Positions 1-6,120 are shown, counted from the first letter of the stretch. The stretch: 10,844 nt of DNA from Oscillospiraceae bacterium (GCA_009779455.1 WREG01000044.1:1-10844), one strand, 5' to 3'. Numbers and translations are program-made. The notes: generated from the sequence alone by a model not told the origin.

Positions 1-247
1 CGCCGCGCATAAGCAGGTCGTTTACCGTGCCGCAGACCGCGAGCTTGCCGATATCCCCTCCGGGGAAAAACAGGGGAGACACCACAAAGCTGTCAGTAGT
101 AAAGGCTATCTTATCGGAAGGAATCCGCAAAACCGCCGCGTCCTCCATCAAATTAATCGTCTCGTTGTTAAAATGTCTGACAAATATGCCGCGGATAAGG
201 CCGTCGGTCATCTTCCCGCCGCTGCCGTGGGACATTGATATACGCAT
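1..247 (-). CDS. hypE: Hydrogenase expression/formation protein HypE, N-terminal part (cut by left edge)
   Basis: Reading the minus strand from an ATG at 247 gives MRISMSHGSGGKMTDGLIRG, then a TTDSFVV motif, PLFFPGGDIGKLAVCGTVND and LLMRG at the edge. This is the start of HypE: the HGSGGK opening, the TDSFVV strand and the FPGGDIGKLAV.GTVNDL segment of the AIR-synthase-like ATP-binding fold. HypE dehydrates the carbamoyl group carried on its C-terminal cysteine to a thiocyanate that provides cyanide for the NiFe-hydrogenase centre, in the cytoplasm. About 82 residues are visible of a usual 330 or so, so the catalytic C-terminus cannot be checked. A weak GGCGG sits about 6 bases before ATG 247; an in-frame ATG at 235 lacks a ribosome site, and homologues have a few residues before HGSGG, so 247 is preferred. 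The gene is last in the minus-strand series and no hyp partner is visible. The family call is secure; the exact start is less so. Confidence 0.9.
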   Translation of the reverse strand, partial: MRISMSHGSGGKMTDGLIRGIFVRHFNNETINLMEDAAVLRIPSDKIAFTTDSFVVSPLFFPGGDIGKLAVCGTVNDLLMRG

Positions 248-338
248 ATAAACCGCCACGTGCCAAGCCTGCGTAAACCGACAATGAAATCCGCATGGCG
301 GTCGCGCCTGCTTGGTTCCTTTCTTTTGTATTTTTCAC
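168..338 (-). other. Small GTG-start reading frame overlapping the 5' end of hypE, possibly a repeat relic
   Basis: A 56-codon frame begins at GTG 338 behind AGAGGG (6-7 bases away) and ends at TAA 168, overlapping hypE by 80 bases in another frame. It begins VKNTKERNQAGATAMRIS and runs through YAGLARGGLYAYINV before becoming Arg-rich where it overlaps hypE. Its codons 15-20 (ATG at 296-294) nearly duplicate the first six codons of hypE (14 of 18 bases equal, 49 bp apart). It may be a leader peptide coupled to hypE translation, or more likely a dispersed intergenic repeat that happens to be open. No family is recognised, and the composition of the overlapped part is imposed by hypE. Confidence 0.2.
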
Positions 339-390
339 GCTAAACCCTCTTCTGCAAGCAATCCGACAACTTCATACCCCGCAAAGCCCC

Positions 391-404
391 TAATTCCTAA
401 CTCC
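391..404. repeat. Two tandem heptamers TAATTCC-TAACTCC
   Basis: Two copies of TAAYTCC in a row lie 57 bp downstream of the alpha/beta hydrolase stop and abut the left arm of the 24-bp inverted repeat. On its own this could be chance. It is listed because two longer heptamer repeats occur at other gene ends in the same window (3900-3961 and 4800-4856). Confidence 0.45.
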
Positions 405-428
405 GCTGCGCTTTATAACAGGCTGCCG
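405..428 (+). repeat. 24-bp inverted repeat, left arm
   Basis: This arm (starting GCTGCGCTTTATAACAGG, ending CTGCCG) is the exact reverse complement of 1388-1411. It lies 32 bp beyond the alpha/beta hydrolase stop. The two arms bracket that gene and its upstream region, about 1.0 kb in total. A perfect 24-bp match at this distance is far beyond chance. A dispersed repeat in two orientations and a recombination site pair are both possible. Confidence 0.85.
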
Positions 429-460
429 TCCCTGCCTTATGCCTGCCGTGGCTGGTTGCT

Positions 461-1315
461 TTAAAAATACAGATTCGCGTAGTCCATCATTGAGCTGTAG
501 GCTTTCTGGTGCTGCCCAAGGTCAAACGGGTGCAGGAGGGTGTGGCCTGAAAAGCTAAAGGTATAGTATTCATACGGGACTTCAAACTCATCAAGCAGGT
601 CCCTCAGCGGGAAGCCGTGGATTTCGGGGAATACAAGCTCGTCTTTTGTCGCGTAGCACAGTATGGTGGGCGGCGTGTCAGCCGAAACATAATTCAAGAC
701 ATTGCTGTCCATCGAGTCGTCGCCGAAGCCGTCGGGCCTCGGTACGGAGAAGTTCACGTTTGTCGGCGCTATGCGGCCCACGACAAAGCCGATTGGGATA
801 GGCGCTTCGTCCGGCGTACCGTTCAAGTGCGAGTAGGCGTACAGCAGAGCCAGATGCCCGCCGGCAGAATCGCCGACAAGGGCGATTTTGTTGACCGCAA
901 CGCCGTCCTCCGTCGCCTGATCTTTGATCTTGGCGATAGCGAGGCTTATGTCTTCCATCATTTCGGCAAGGGTGGCGTCGTAGTATTCGGGGTTTTCAAT
1001 ATCGCGGGACTTGGTGCGGTAGTTCATTGCGGCCGAGATATAGCCCTCCTTCGCCATCGGTATGGCGAAATAGCGGGAGTCCCTTTTGCTGCCGCCCGTC
1101 CAGCTGCCGCCGTGGATAAATATAAACGCGTCTATGGGTTCGTTGATATTTTCAGGTTCATCCGGGTAATAAATATCCATGGTCTGCTTTTCGTCCTCGC
1201 CGTAGCTGATGTCGGCATAAACCGTCAGGCCCGGGGTGTAGTGTACGCCGAACTCGGCCATAAGCAGAACGAGAAGGATGGTGACGAAGTGCTTGGCAAA
1301 ATGCAAGAGTGTCAT
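461..1315 (-). CDS. Alpha/beta hydrolase (BD-FAE/esterase-lipase type), probably exported or membrane-anchored
   Basis: A serine hydrolase of 284 residues, likely an esterase acting on acyl or feruloyl-type esters; the substrate is unknown. Residues 8-22 form a hydrophobic stretch after one Lys and a His, fitting a signal peptide or N-terminal anchor. The oxyanion motif HGGSW is at 68-72, the nucleophile elbow GDSAGG at 148-153 (Ser150), the likely acid in ATKDELV (Asp225) and the catalytic His in FSGHTLL (His258). Order and spacing match the alpha/beta hydrolase fold-3 / BD-FAE group, so the enzyme looks intact. ATG 1315 has a near-perfect AAAGGAGG at 1326-1333, 10 bases upstream. It follows the ABC permease after a 107-bp gap holding a 27-bp hairpin and one 24-bp repeat arm; the other arm lies past its stop. 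Co-transcription with the ABC genes is possible, and no clear promoter of its own was found. Confidence 0.88.
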   Translation of the reverse strand: MTLLHFAKHFVTILLVLLMAEFGVHYTPGLTVYADISYGEDEKQTMDIYYPDEPENINEPIDAFIFIHGGSWTGGSKRDSRYFAIPMAKEGYISAAMNYRTKSRDIENPEYYDATLAEMMEDISLAIAKIKDQATEDGVAVNKIALVGDSAGGHLALLYAYSHLNGTPDEAPIPIGFVVGRIAPTNVNFSVPRPDGFGDDSMDSNVLNYVSADTPPTILCYATKDELVFPEIHGFPLRDLLDEFEVPYEYYTFSFSGHTLLHPFDLGQHQKAYSSMMDYANLYF

Positions 1316-1361
1316 CGCTTAAAAACCTCCTTTCAAAATAATGTGGCATATAGACAGGGAT

Positions 1362-1388
1362 GGTTTGTATTTTTATGTAATACAAACC
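1362..1388 (-). other. Perfect 10-bp hairpin between permease and hydrolase genes
   Basis: GGTTTGTATT (1362-1371) and AATACAAACC (1379-1388) are perfect inverted copies around a 7-base loop. The hairpin shares one base with the 24-bp repeat arm beginning at 1388. There is no U-run after the stem on the minus strand, so it is not a standard terminator. It could be an operator, an RNA stability or processing hairpin, or part of the repeat element next to it. Confidence 0.6.
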
Positions 1389-1411
1389 GGCAGCCTGTTA
1401 TAAAGCGCAGC
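1388..1411 (-). repeat. 24-bp inverted repeat, right arm
   Basis: Exact reverse complement of 405-428. It lies 11 bp beyond the stop of the ABC-2 permease gene and touches the 10-bp hairpin at 1362-1388. Both arms therefore sit just past the 3' end of a minus-strand gene, but in opposite orientations. Confidence 0.85.
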
Positions 1412-1422
1412 AGGGTTTTTAA

Positions 1423-2124
1423 CTAATCTTTCAAATCCACTTTTTTATAAGCGAAAATAAACAAACCCAAGAAAACGAGCATATTCGCCCCGATTATGGC
1501 GAACCGGTCCCATGTGAAATTGGTCGCGGACATATCAGCCATCATAAAGCTTATCTGCTGGGTATAGAGTATTCTTGCCACGGAGCTGAAATTTTCATTG
1601 AATATGGCTAGCATAGGTATAAACGACGTTACCAAAGCGAAAGGCGTGGCCATTGCGGTTGACGAGCTTTGGTTTTTTGAAAAAATGCCTATTGCGGCCC
1701 CCACGAAAAGGGAGGCCAGCGCGCCGATTACCATAATAAATACGAACCTGAACAGCTCCGCGCCCGAATAGCCGCCCGACATCGCCATGACAAGGCTCCC
1801 GAGGGCGCAGAGCAGCAAAACGTGGCCGCCGACGCCTATTAAATACTCATAGGGCTTCACATTTGACATTATGAGCATTTTAAGGCTTTTTTTCTCCCGT
1901 TCCTCCGCGATTATGTTCGCCATATTGACAAGGGGGATCATTCCTGCGTAAATCGGCGCGAACATGGCGACAAACATGAAATTGTCTATCTCGTCGCTCT
2001 TTTTCGCGACAAATTCGGTGAAAACAAAGGCTATAACGGGAAACATTATGAATTGAAGCAATACGACTTTATTTTTAAGTGTGTCTTTGAACTGCTTTTT
2101 CATTACCGCCAATATCCTATTCAT
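1423..2124 (-). CDS. ABC-2 type transporter permease
   Basis: Membrane half of an ABC exporter, 233 residues. Six hydrophobic segments can be picked out at about 20-40, 49-72, 96-115, 124-148, 157-175 and 208-226. Between the second and third is the IIAEEREKKSLKMLIMSNVK segment, the usual cytoplasmic coupling region of ABC-2 permeases (E..xxK/GTL..L..tPv). It is short for the family, having no large extracellular domain between the first two helices. ATG 2124 overlaps the last 8 bases of the ATPase gene, giving translational coupling, so the two proteins almost certainly work as a pair, probably as a dimer of each. The exported substrate cannot be told from sequence: small ABC-2 pairs move drugs, antimicrobial peptides or glycans. 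The gene ends 11 bp before the 24-bp repeat arm. Confidence 0.9.
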   Translation of the reverse strand: MNRILAVMKKQFKDTLKNKVVLLQFIMFPVIAFVFTEFVAKKSDEIDNFMFVAMFAPIYAGMIPLVNMANIIAEEREKKSLKMLIMSNVKPYEYLIGVGGHVLLLCALGSLVMAMSGGYSGAELFRFVFIMVIGALASLFVGAAIGIFSKNQSSSTAMATPFALVTSFIPMLAIFNENFSSVARILYTQQISFMMADMSATNFTWDRFAIIGANMLVFLGLFIFAYKKVDLKD

Positions 2125-2968
2125 CTAAAACCCTCCCTGTAAGCTTAATAAACACGGTTTCCAAGTTCGGCTCGGAGGAATGTATTGATTCCACCGAATT
2201 TTCCGCGAAATAGTCCCCGATGGCCTTCGCGGAGGAGCTGTCGCCGTGAAGCTCGACCTCCCGGCCGTTTTTCAACAGTATTTTAACGGTTTTCAAGGTG
2301 TTGTGCTTGCGGCAAAGGGCGTCGGGTTCGCCGTATTCAACGATCACGCCTTCGTTGAGAAGCGCCACGTTGCCGCAAAGTTTCGTGGCTTCCTCCATGT
2401 TGTGGGTCGTGAGGAATACGGTCGTACCTTTTTCGCGGCATTCGAATATAAGCTTATGTATTTCAAGCATGGTGGACGGGTCCAGGCCGCTTGTGGGTTC
2501 GTCGAGGAACAGCAGTTTAGGCTCGTGCAGCAGCGCCCGCGCTATCACCAACCGCTGGGCCATGCCTTTGGAAAGCTTTGACACGGGCTTTTTCAGCGCG
2601 TCTTCAAGCTTCACCTTTTCGAGGACGTCCTTTATTTTAGTTTTAGGGACCTTGAATATCTCCGCAAAAACGGCGAGGTTGTCGTAGCAGCTTAAACGCG
2701 CATAAAGCCCGCTGTCATCAAGGACCATGCCTATATTTTCGTGTATTTCGTGCGTGAGTTTTTCGCAACTGACCCCGAAAAGAGACGCGTCCCCGCCGTT
2801 TGATTTCAACTGCCCCGTAAGGATATTGATAATAGTGGTCTTTCCCGCGCCGCTGGGGCCGAGCAGGCCGAATATTTCAGATTCTTTTACAGTGCAATTT
2901 ATATCGTGCAAAACCTGTTTGTTGTCAAAGGATTTTTGCACGTGTTCCATTACAATAACATTTTCCAA
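2117..2968 (-). CDS. ABC transporter ATP-binding protein
   Basis: Cytoplasmic ATPase of an ABC exporter, 283 residues. Walker A is GPSGAGKTT (37-45), the signature is LSKGM (132-136) in place of the common LSGGQ, Walker B is LLFLDEP (152-158, Asp156 and Glu157), the D-loop SGLD follows, and the switch His is His189 in TTHNMEEA. Where the Q-loop glutamine is expected the protein reads GMVLDDSGLY (80-89), so that glutamine appears to be absent. After about residue 215 comes a C-terminal domain of roughly 65 residues, as in drug- and peptide-exporter ATPases. The start is TTG at 2968, chosen because AAAGGGGG lies 8 bases upstream at 2977-2984; the next ATG is codon 7 and has no such site. The gene follows the HAD gene by 14 bp and overlaps the permease gene by 8 bp. 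Confidence 0.93.
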   Translation of the reverse strand: MENVIVMEHVQKSFDNKQVLHDINCTVKESEIFGLLGPSGAGKTTIINILTGQLKSNGGDASLFGVSCEKLTHEIHENIGMVLDDSGLYARLSCYDNLAVFAEIFKVPKTKIKDVLEKVKLEDALKKPVSKLSKGMAQRLVIARALLHEPKLLFLDEPTSGLDPSTMLEIHKLIFECREKGTTVFLTTHNMEEATKLCGNVALLNEGVIVEYGEPDALCRKHNTLKTVKILLKNGREVELHGDSSSAKAIGDYFAENSVESIHSSEPNLETVFIKLTGRVLDE

Positions 2969-2982
2969 ATTCGTGTCCCCCT

Positions 2983-3873
2983 TTATGTTAATATCGACCA
3001 GGTTGGCGAATCCGGCAGCAATTTATCAAATTCACGGGCAACCGCATCCTGATATTCTTTATCAAACCCGCCGTCAAGGAATTTTTGCAGAGCCTCATTC
3101 GCGAACCGTTCCCACGAAGCGTCCTCATGCATGGGGTTGATTGGGAAAAACTTCGCCTTGTTAGCCGCGGCGGCTTTTTTGTCGCCCGGGGCGTCGCCTA
3201 TCATAACCACCTTGTCCTCGTCGTATCCCAGCGCTTTCGCGGCGGCGATGCAGTCTTTTTTGCTGCCCATCTCCTGCCCCGCTATGACGCTGACATATTT
3301 ATCAAGCCCGTGGAGCGACCATTCCCGCGCCAGTGCGTCCGACGGGGTGCCGGAAACGACGATTATGTCCGCCTTGCCGTCGAGCATCTCAAAGCATTCC
3401 TTCACGTAGGGGAAGGGCGGCACGAAGCGCACGATTTCTTCAACAGATTCATTTACGGCCAAAGACCACGCGAAAGTGTTCGACATGACCTCGTCGTCGG
3501 GGTTGGCGGCGACATATTGCCTAAGCGCCGGGTTGCCGAGTTTTTTCTCTCTTTCAACCCATTTCCGCAAAGATGTGATATCAGGGGCTTTATACCCCCG
3601 TTTCACCGCGTCCGGATGTGCGTCCAGCAGGTCAAAGACGAGAACAAGCCCCGGGAAGCGGTTCACGCCCCTATGCACCGAATAGAGGTTGACATATTCG
3701 GCTATGCTGCGGGCGTATTTTGACACGGATTCAAGATTCCAGAACTTAATGATGTTGGGGATAAAACATTCCTTATGCTTGACCTCCATAGTGTCGAAAA
3801 TACAGCCGTCCGAATCGAAGCAGACGAGATAATCGTGCTTTTTTTGCATTTCGCTTATTGACGAAGTTAACAT
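2983..3873 (-). CDS. HAD-superfamily hydrolase (phosphatase-like)
   Basis: Cytoplasmic phosphohydrolase of 296 residues, substrate unknown. All four HAD motifs are present: FDSDG (Asp20 nucleophile, Asp22 acid/base), VVSGTP (Ser174), GSKKD (Lys205 or Lys206) and MIGDAPGD (Asp227, Asp231). About 135 residues between motifs I and II form an unusually large C1-type cap, which sets substrate choice. The start ATG 3873 has an AGAGGAAAGG stretch 7-12 bases upstream. The stop lies 14 bp before the ABC ATPase start, and that gene's ribosome site overlaps the stop region, so the three genes HAD-ATPase-permease look co-transcribed. This could mean the phosphatase processes something tied to the exporter, but that is inference. 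A candidate promoter lies in the heptamer repeat just upstream. Confidence 0.88.
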   Translation of the reverse strand: MLTSSISEMQKKHDYLVCFDSDGCIFDTMEVKHKECFIPNIIKFWNLESVSKYARSIAEYVNLYSVHRGVNRFPGLVLVFDLLDAHPDAVKRGYKAPDITSLRKWVEREKKLGNPALRQYVAANPDDEVMSNTFAWSLAVNESVEEIVRFVPPFPYVKECFEMLDGKADIIVVSGTPSDALAREWSLHGLDKYVSVIAGQEMGSKKDCIAAAKALGYDEDKVVMIGDAPGDKKAAAANKAKFFPINPMHEDASWERFANEALQKFLDGGFDKEYQDAVAREFDKLLPDSPTWSILT

Positions 3874-3899
3874 AATTTATCTACCTTTCCTCTTTTTGG

Positions 3900-3961
3900 T
3901 TGAGAGTTGAGAGTTGAGAATTGAGGGAAAATTTTAACTATCAACTCTCAATTCTCAACTC
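3900..3961. repeat. Heptamer tandem repeat (TTGAGAR) arranged as an inverted repeat
   Basis: On the plus strand four heptamers follow one another from 3900: TTGAGAG, TTGAGAG, TTGAGAA, TTGAGGG. On the minus strand three follow from 3958: TTGAGAA, TTGAGAG, TTGATAG. The perfect inverted core is 15 bp (3911-3925 and 3947-3961) with a 21-base loop. The minus-strand arm codes for the end of the PHP protein (LRIES and the TGA stop at 3943-3941). The rest fills the gap to the HAD gene. Confidence 0.85.
3931..3958 (-). promoter_or_regulatory. Candidate sigma-A promoter inside the heptamer repeat, for HAD-ABC operon
   Basis: On the minus strand TTGAGA (3958-3953) and TAAAAT (3936-3931) are 16 bases apart, each 5 of 6 to consensus. 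A start near 3924 would leave about 50 bases of leader before the HAD gene. The -35 box belongs to the repeat, so the match may be a by-product of the repeat sequence. Confidence 0.35.
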
Positions 3962-4780
3962 CTCTAAAACAGAGTATGGAATCCTCAAATTCCCAAGCCC
4001 TTTTCCGATGCTTATATGCGGCTTCATATCGGCGTGGAAGTCGGTGCCGCCGCAAATTTTAAGGTCCATATCACGCGCTAATTTCTGATATTTTTCCTGC
4101 ATTTCAGGCGTGTATTCGGAATAATAGCCCTCCAGCCCGTCAAGGCCCGCCGTTTTCAGCCTTTTTAAGAAATTTATCAGCTCGCCCCCGTCTTTTCTCG
4201 TCAGGTGGACATGGGCCAAAAACGCCTTGCCGCCCGCGTTTTTTATGATTTCCACGGCCTGCTCGTCGGTGAGGTGCTGGCGTTCGCAGTAGGCGGGTTT
4301 CCCGTTGGCCAGATATTTGTCGAACGCTTCTTTGACTGACGCGACATAGCCCTTTTCCATCATTACACGCGCGAAATGCGCCCTGCCTATTATCCCGCTG
4401 GGGGCTATCGCCATGACCTCTTCCATAGGCACATCCATGCCGAGCTTTTTCAGGATGTCGCTTGTTTCAAGCGTCCGTTCCTGCCGGGCCTTTTTCACCT
4501 CGTCAAGGGCCTTTAATAGCCCCTGTTCCTTCGGGTCGATAAAATACCCTAAAATATGCGTTTCCGTCTCGGATTTCGCGGACAGTTCAATCCCCCGCAC
4601 GAATTCTATGCCGGCCCGCACGGCGGTTTCTTCAGCTTCGGCAAGCCCCCCTATAGTGTCGTGGTCGGTGAGGGCGACGGCCGCCAAGCCGCTGTTTTTA
4701 GCGTGTTCAACAAGCTCTGCGGCAGTCATGGAGCCGTCGGAATTATTTGAATGGGTGTGTAAATCTATATATCTTTCCAT
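3941..4780 (-). CDS. PHP-domain phosphoesterase (3',5'-nucleoside bisphosphate phosphatase / RNase AM-like)
   Basis: Cytoplasmic metal-dependent phosphoesterase, 279 residues, the usual length of the YciV/TrpH group. Metal-ligand motifs run in order: HTHSNNSDG (His8, His10, Asp15), TDHDT (Asp39, His40), GIELS (Glu65), ETHILGY (His75), GRAHFA (His135), LAHVH (His190) and TDFHAD (Asp247, His249). Family members remove the 3' phosphate from 3',5'-nucleoside bisphosphates such as pAp, or act as a 5'-3' exonuclease on short RNA and 5S/16S/23S rRNA ends; which activity applies here is not decided by sequence. The third-to-last ligand motif reads AHVH rather than the commoner AHP, so one position differs. 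Its ribosome site is weak (GAAAGAAGA region about 8 bases before ATG 4780). The last residues and stop come from the heptamer repeat. It follows the LarA-like gene after 60 bp. Confidence 0.9.
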   Translation of the reverse strand: MERYIDLHTHSNNSDGSMTAAELVEHAKNSGLAAVALTDHDTIGGLAEAEETAVRAGIEFVRGIELSAKSETETHILGYFIDPKEQGLLKALDEVKKARQERTLETSDILKKLGMDVPMEEVMAIAPSGIIGRAHFARVMMEKGYVASVKEAFDKYLANGKPAYCERQHLTDEQAVEIIKNAGGKAFLAHVHLTRKDGGELINFLKRLKTAGLDGLEGYYSEYTPEMQEKYQKLARDMDLKICGGTDFHADMKPHISIGKGLGNLRIPYSVLEELRIES

Positions 4781-4799
4781 TTACAATCTTCTTTCTTTT

Positions 4800-4856
4800 G
4801 AAATGTAAAAATTAAAACGATAATTTTTACACTTTACATTTTAATTTTTACATTTC
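4800..4856. repeat. AT-rich heptad repeat arranged as an 18-bp perfect inverted repeat
   Basis: GAAATGTAAAAATTAAAA (4800-4817) is exactly inverted at 4839-4856, with a 21-base loop, the same loop length as the repeat at 3911-3961. Read on the minus strand from 4856 the bases fall into sevens: GAAATGT, AAAAATT, AAAATGT, AAAGTGT, AAAAATT. The minus-strand arm codes for the last residues (CKN) and TAA stop of the LarA-like protein, and the other arm ends 20 bp before the PHP start codon. AT-rich sequence raises the chance of random inverted matches, but 18 perfect bases with heptad phase is well beyond that. Confidence 0.8.
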
Positions 4857-6091
4857 CAAAGCCCCAAAGCGGGATTGCTGATATAATAAACTCTCTCCCC
4901 GCCCGGTAAAATATTATATCCGTCCGTTAAAATATCAGGGTCATATTTCTTTACCGTTTCATTATAATCGGAATATTCATACCCCACGCCCTCAATATCT
5001 TTTTTTGTCAGTAATTCCGTGGCGTATGTGACCTTAAATTTGCCGTCTGACGAGCCGTGTATAAGGTGAGCGGCCACGGAAAGATTTTCTCGCAGGTCTG
5101 CGCTTTCTTTAACCAGTTTTAACACGTTTTCGCGGCCCGTGTAACCGTATTTCCGGATCAATTTGTCGTTTTCCGCGTCCTCGCCGAACTTTTTCACGCC
5201 TTTTGCCAATACCACAAGCTCGCCGCCCTCAGCCATTGCCATTCTTGTGCGATAAACGGCCTTGTTGCCGAGCCATGTGCTTTTGAATTCCCGCTCGTCA
5301 AGGTTTACAACCACTTTTTCAAGGGGGGCGTCAAGGAAGGTTATGTTTTTGTTTTGGCTTTCCGCCACCGCGCTTTCAAAAAGCGGCCTCTCCCTGCCGA
5401 TATAAAGCCCTTGTATTTCCACGTCGTCGCCCCTGTTGGTTGTGACGGTCATGACGTAAAGTATGGGGATATCCTTTAAAAAATGCTCCTCCGCGTAGTC
5501 GAAAACCTTTCTTACGGGCGAAAAATCCCGGCCCATGACCTTTTCCATGCCGTAAAACGCACCCAGCATATGGGAGCCGTTTATCATCGAGCTGCCGCCG
5601 CAGCCCACGAATATATTTTTTGAGTAATTCGCCATGCCCGCCACCTCGTGGGGTACGACCTGCCCTATTGAAACTATCAGATCATATGATTTATCGGCAA
5701 TGCGGCGGTTGACCTCAACATCGATTGGCGTGTCACTAAGCCTTTCGGACGCCTCGCTGACGAATTCCCCCGGAACCACGCCCAATTTTATAACGTCGCT
5801 CCGCCAGTTGTGGGCAATAAGCTTTTCAAAAGATATCGCACCGCCGAAAAACGCCTCGCATTCCTCCCGCGTCATAGGGTCGTGGGTACCGAGGGCGGGC
5901 ATAACATCCACCTCGCAGCCGTCTTTCAGCAATTCGTAATATATGGCGCAAAGCCGTCCCCCGCCTGAATACATCCGCGTATAATCGGGGGGCAGGAGCA
6001 GCGCTTTTTTTATGGTTTTGTTTTCGAGTGACCGACGGGCGGCGTCAATAAGCTCCGCGTCTGAAAGAGGTTTTCCGGTTTGAAAAATCAT
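4841..6091 (-). CDS. LarA-like nickel-dependent racemase/epimerase family protein
   Basis: Cytoplasmic 416-residue protein of the lactate racemase N-terminal (DUF2088) family. LarA enzymes interconvert 2-hydroxy acid stereoisomers by hydride transfer to a nickel-pincer nucleotide covalently held by a lysine. Seen here: LPPDYTR (Asp36, Arg39), LGTHDPMT (His70), and VVPHEVAGMANYSKNIFVGCGG (His148, Lys158). His148 and Lys158 are 10 residues apart, as His174 and Lys184 are in Lactobacillus LarA. The cofactor lysine and both catalytic His are therefore present, but the segment after the lysine (NIFVGCGG) differs from the classic GFSGGAKSILPG pattern, so the substrate may not be lactate. No larB, larC or larE cofactor genes are in view. 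A good promoter lies at 6124-6152; the ribosome site is weak. The last three residues are encoded by the 4800-4856 repeat. Confidence 0.85.
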   Translation of the reverse strand: MIFQTGKPLSDAELIDAARRSLENKTIKKALLLPPDYTRMYSGGGRLCAIYYELLKDGCEVDVMPALGTHDPMTREECEAFFGGAISFEKLIAHNWRSDVIKLGVVPGEFVSEASERLSDTPIDVEVNRRIADKSYDLIVSIGQVVPHEVAGMANYSKNIFVGCGGSSMINGSHMLGAFYGMEKVMGRDFSPVRKVFDYAEEHFLKDIPILYVMTVTTNRGDDVEIQGLYIGRERPLFESAVAESQNKNITFLDAPLEKVVVNLDEREFKSTWLGNKAVYRTRMAMAEGGELVVLAKGVKKFGEDAENDKLIRKYGYTGRENVLKLVKESADLRENLSVAAHLIHGSSDGKFKVTYATELLTKKDIEGVGYEYSDYNETVKKYDPDILTDGYNILPGGERVYYISNPALGLWKCKN

Positions 6092-6100
6092 TATAATAAT

Positions 6101-6120
6101 CCCATAATAAATAATATGGG
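6101..6120 (-). promoter_or_regulatory. Small palindrome at the expected transcript start of the LarA-like gene
   Basis: CCCATA (6101-6106) and TATGGG (6115-6120) are inverted around 8 bases. The predicted -10 box ends at 6124, so transcription would start inside this palindrome. It could be a repressor operator or a 5' stem in the short leader; six base pairs is modest support. Confidence 0.35.

Noticed and set aside
27..251. Plus-strand open frame at the left edge
   Set aside because: The minus strand here encodes clear HypE motifs, so the plus frame is a shadow.
405..1411. Insertion sequence or MITE made by the 24-bp inverted repeat
   Set aside because: The gene inside is a hydrolase, not a transposase, and I saw no target-site duplication outside the arms.
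617..1426. Long plus-strand open frame opposite the alpha/beta hydrolase
   Set aside because: Its product is Val/Arg/Gly-rich with no recognisable motif, while the minus strand carries a complete catalytic triad and strong ribosome site. It is a codon-use shadow.
2948..2950. ATG at codon 7 as the ABC ATPase start
   Set aside because: It lacks a well-placed ribosome site, while TTG 2968 has AAAGGGGG 8 bases upstream.
3085..3723. Plus-strand frame opposite the HAD gene
   Set aside because: No ribosome site or family motif; the minus strand has all four HAD motifs.
3900..3961. CRISPR array
   Set aside because: The heptamers are tandem without spacers and no cas gene is near.
3911..3961. Inverted heptamer repeat as a rho-independent terminator
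   Set aside because: The stem has no GC-rich base and no U-run directly after it on the minus strand, though an RNA hairpin could still form.
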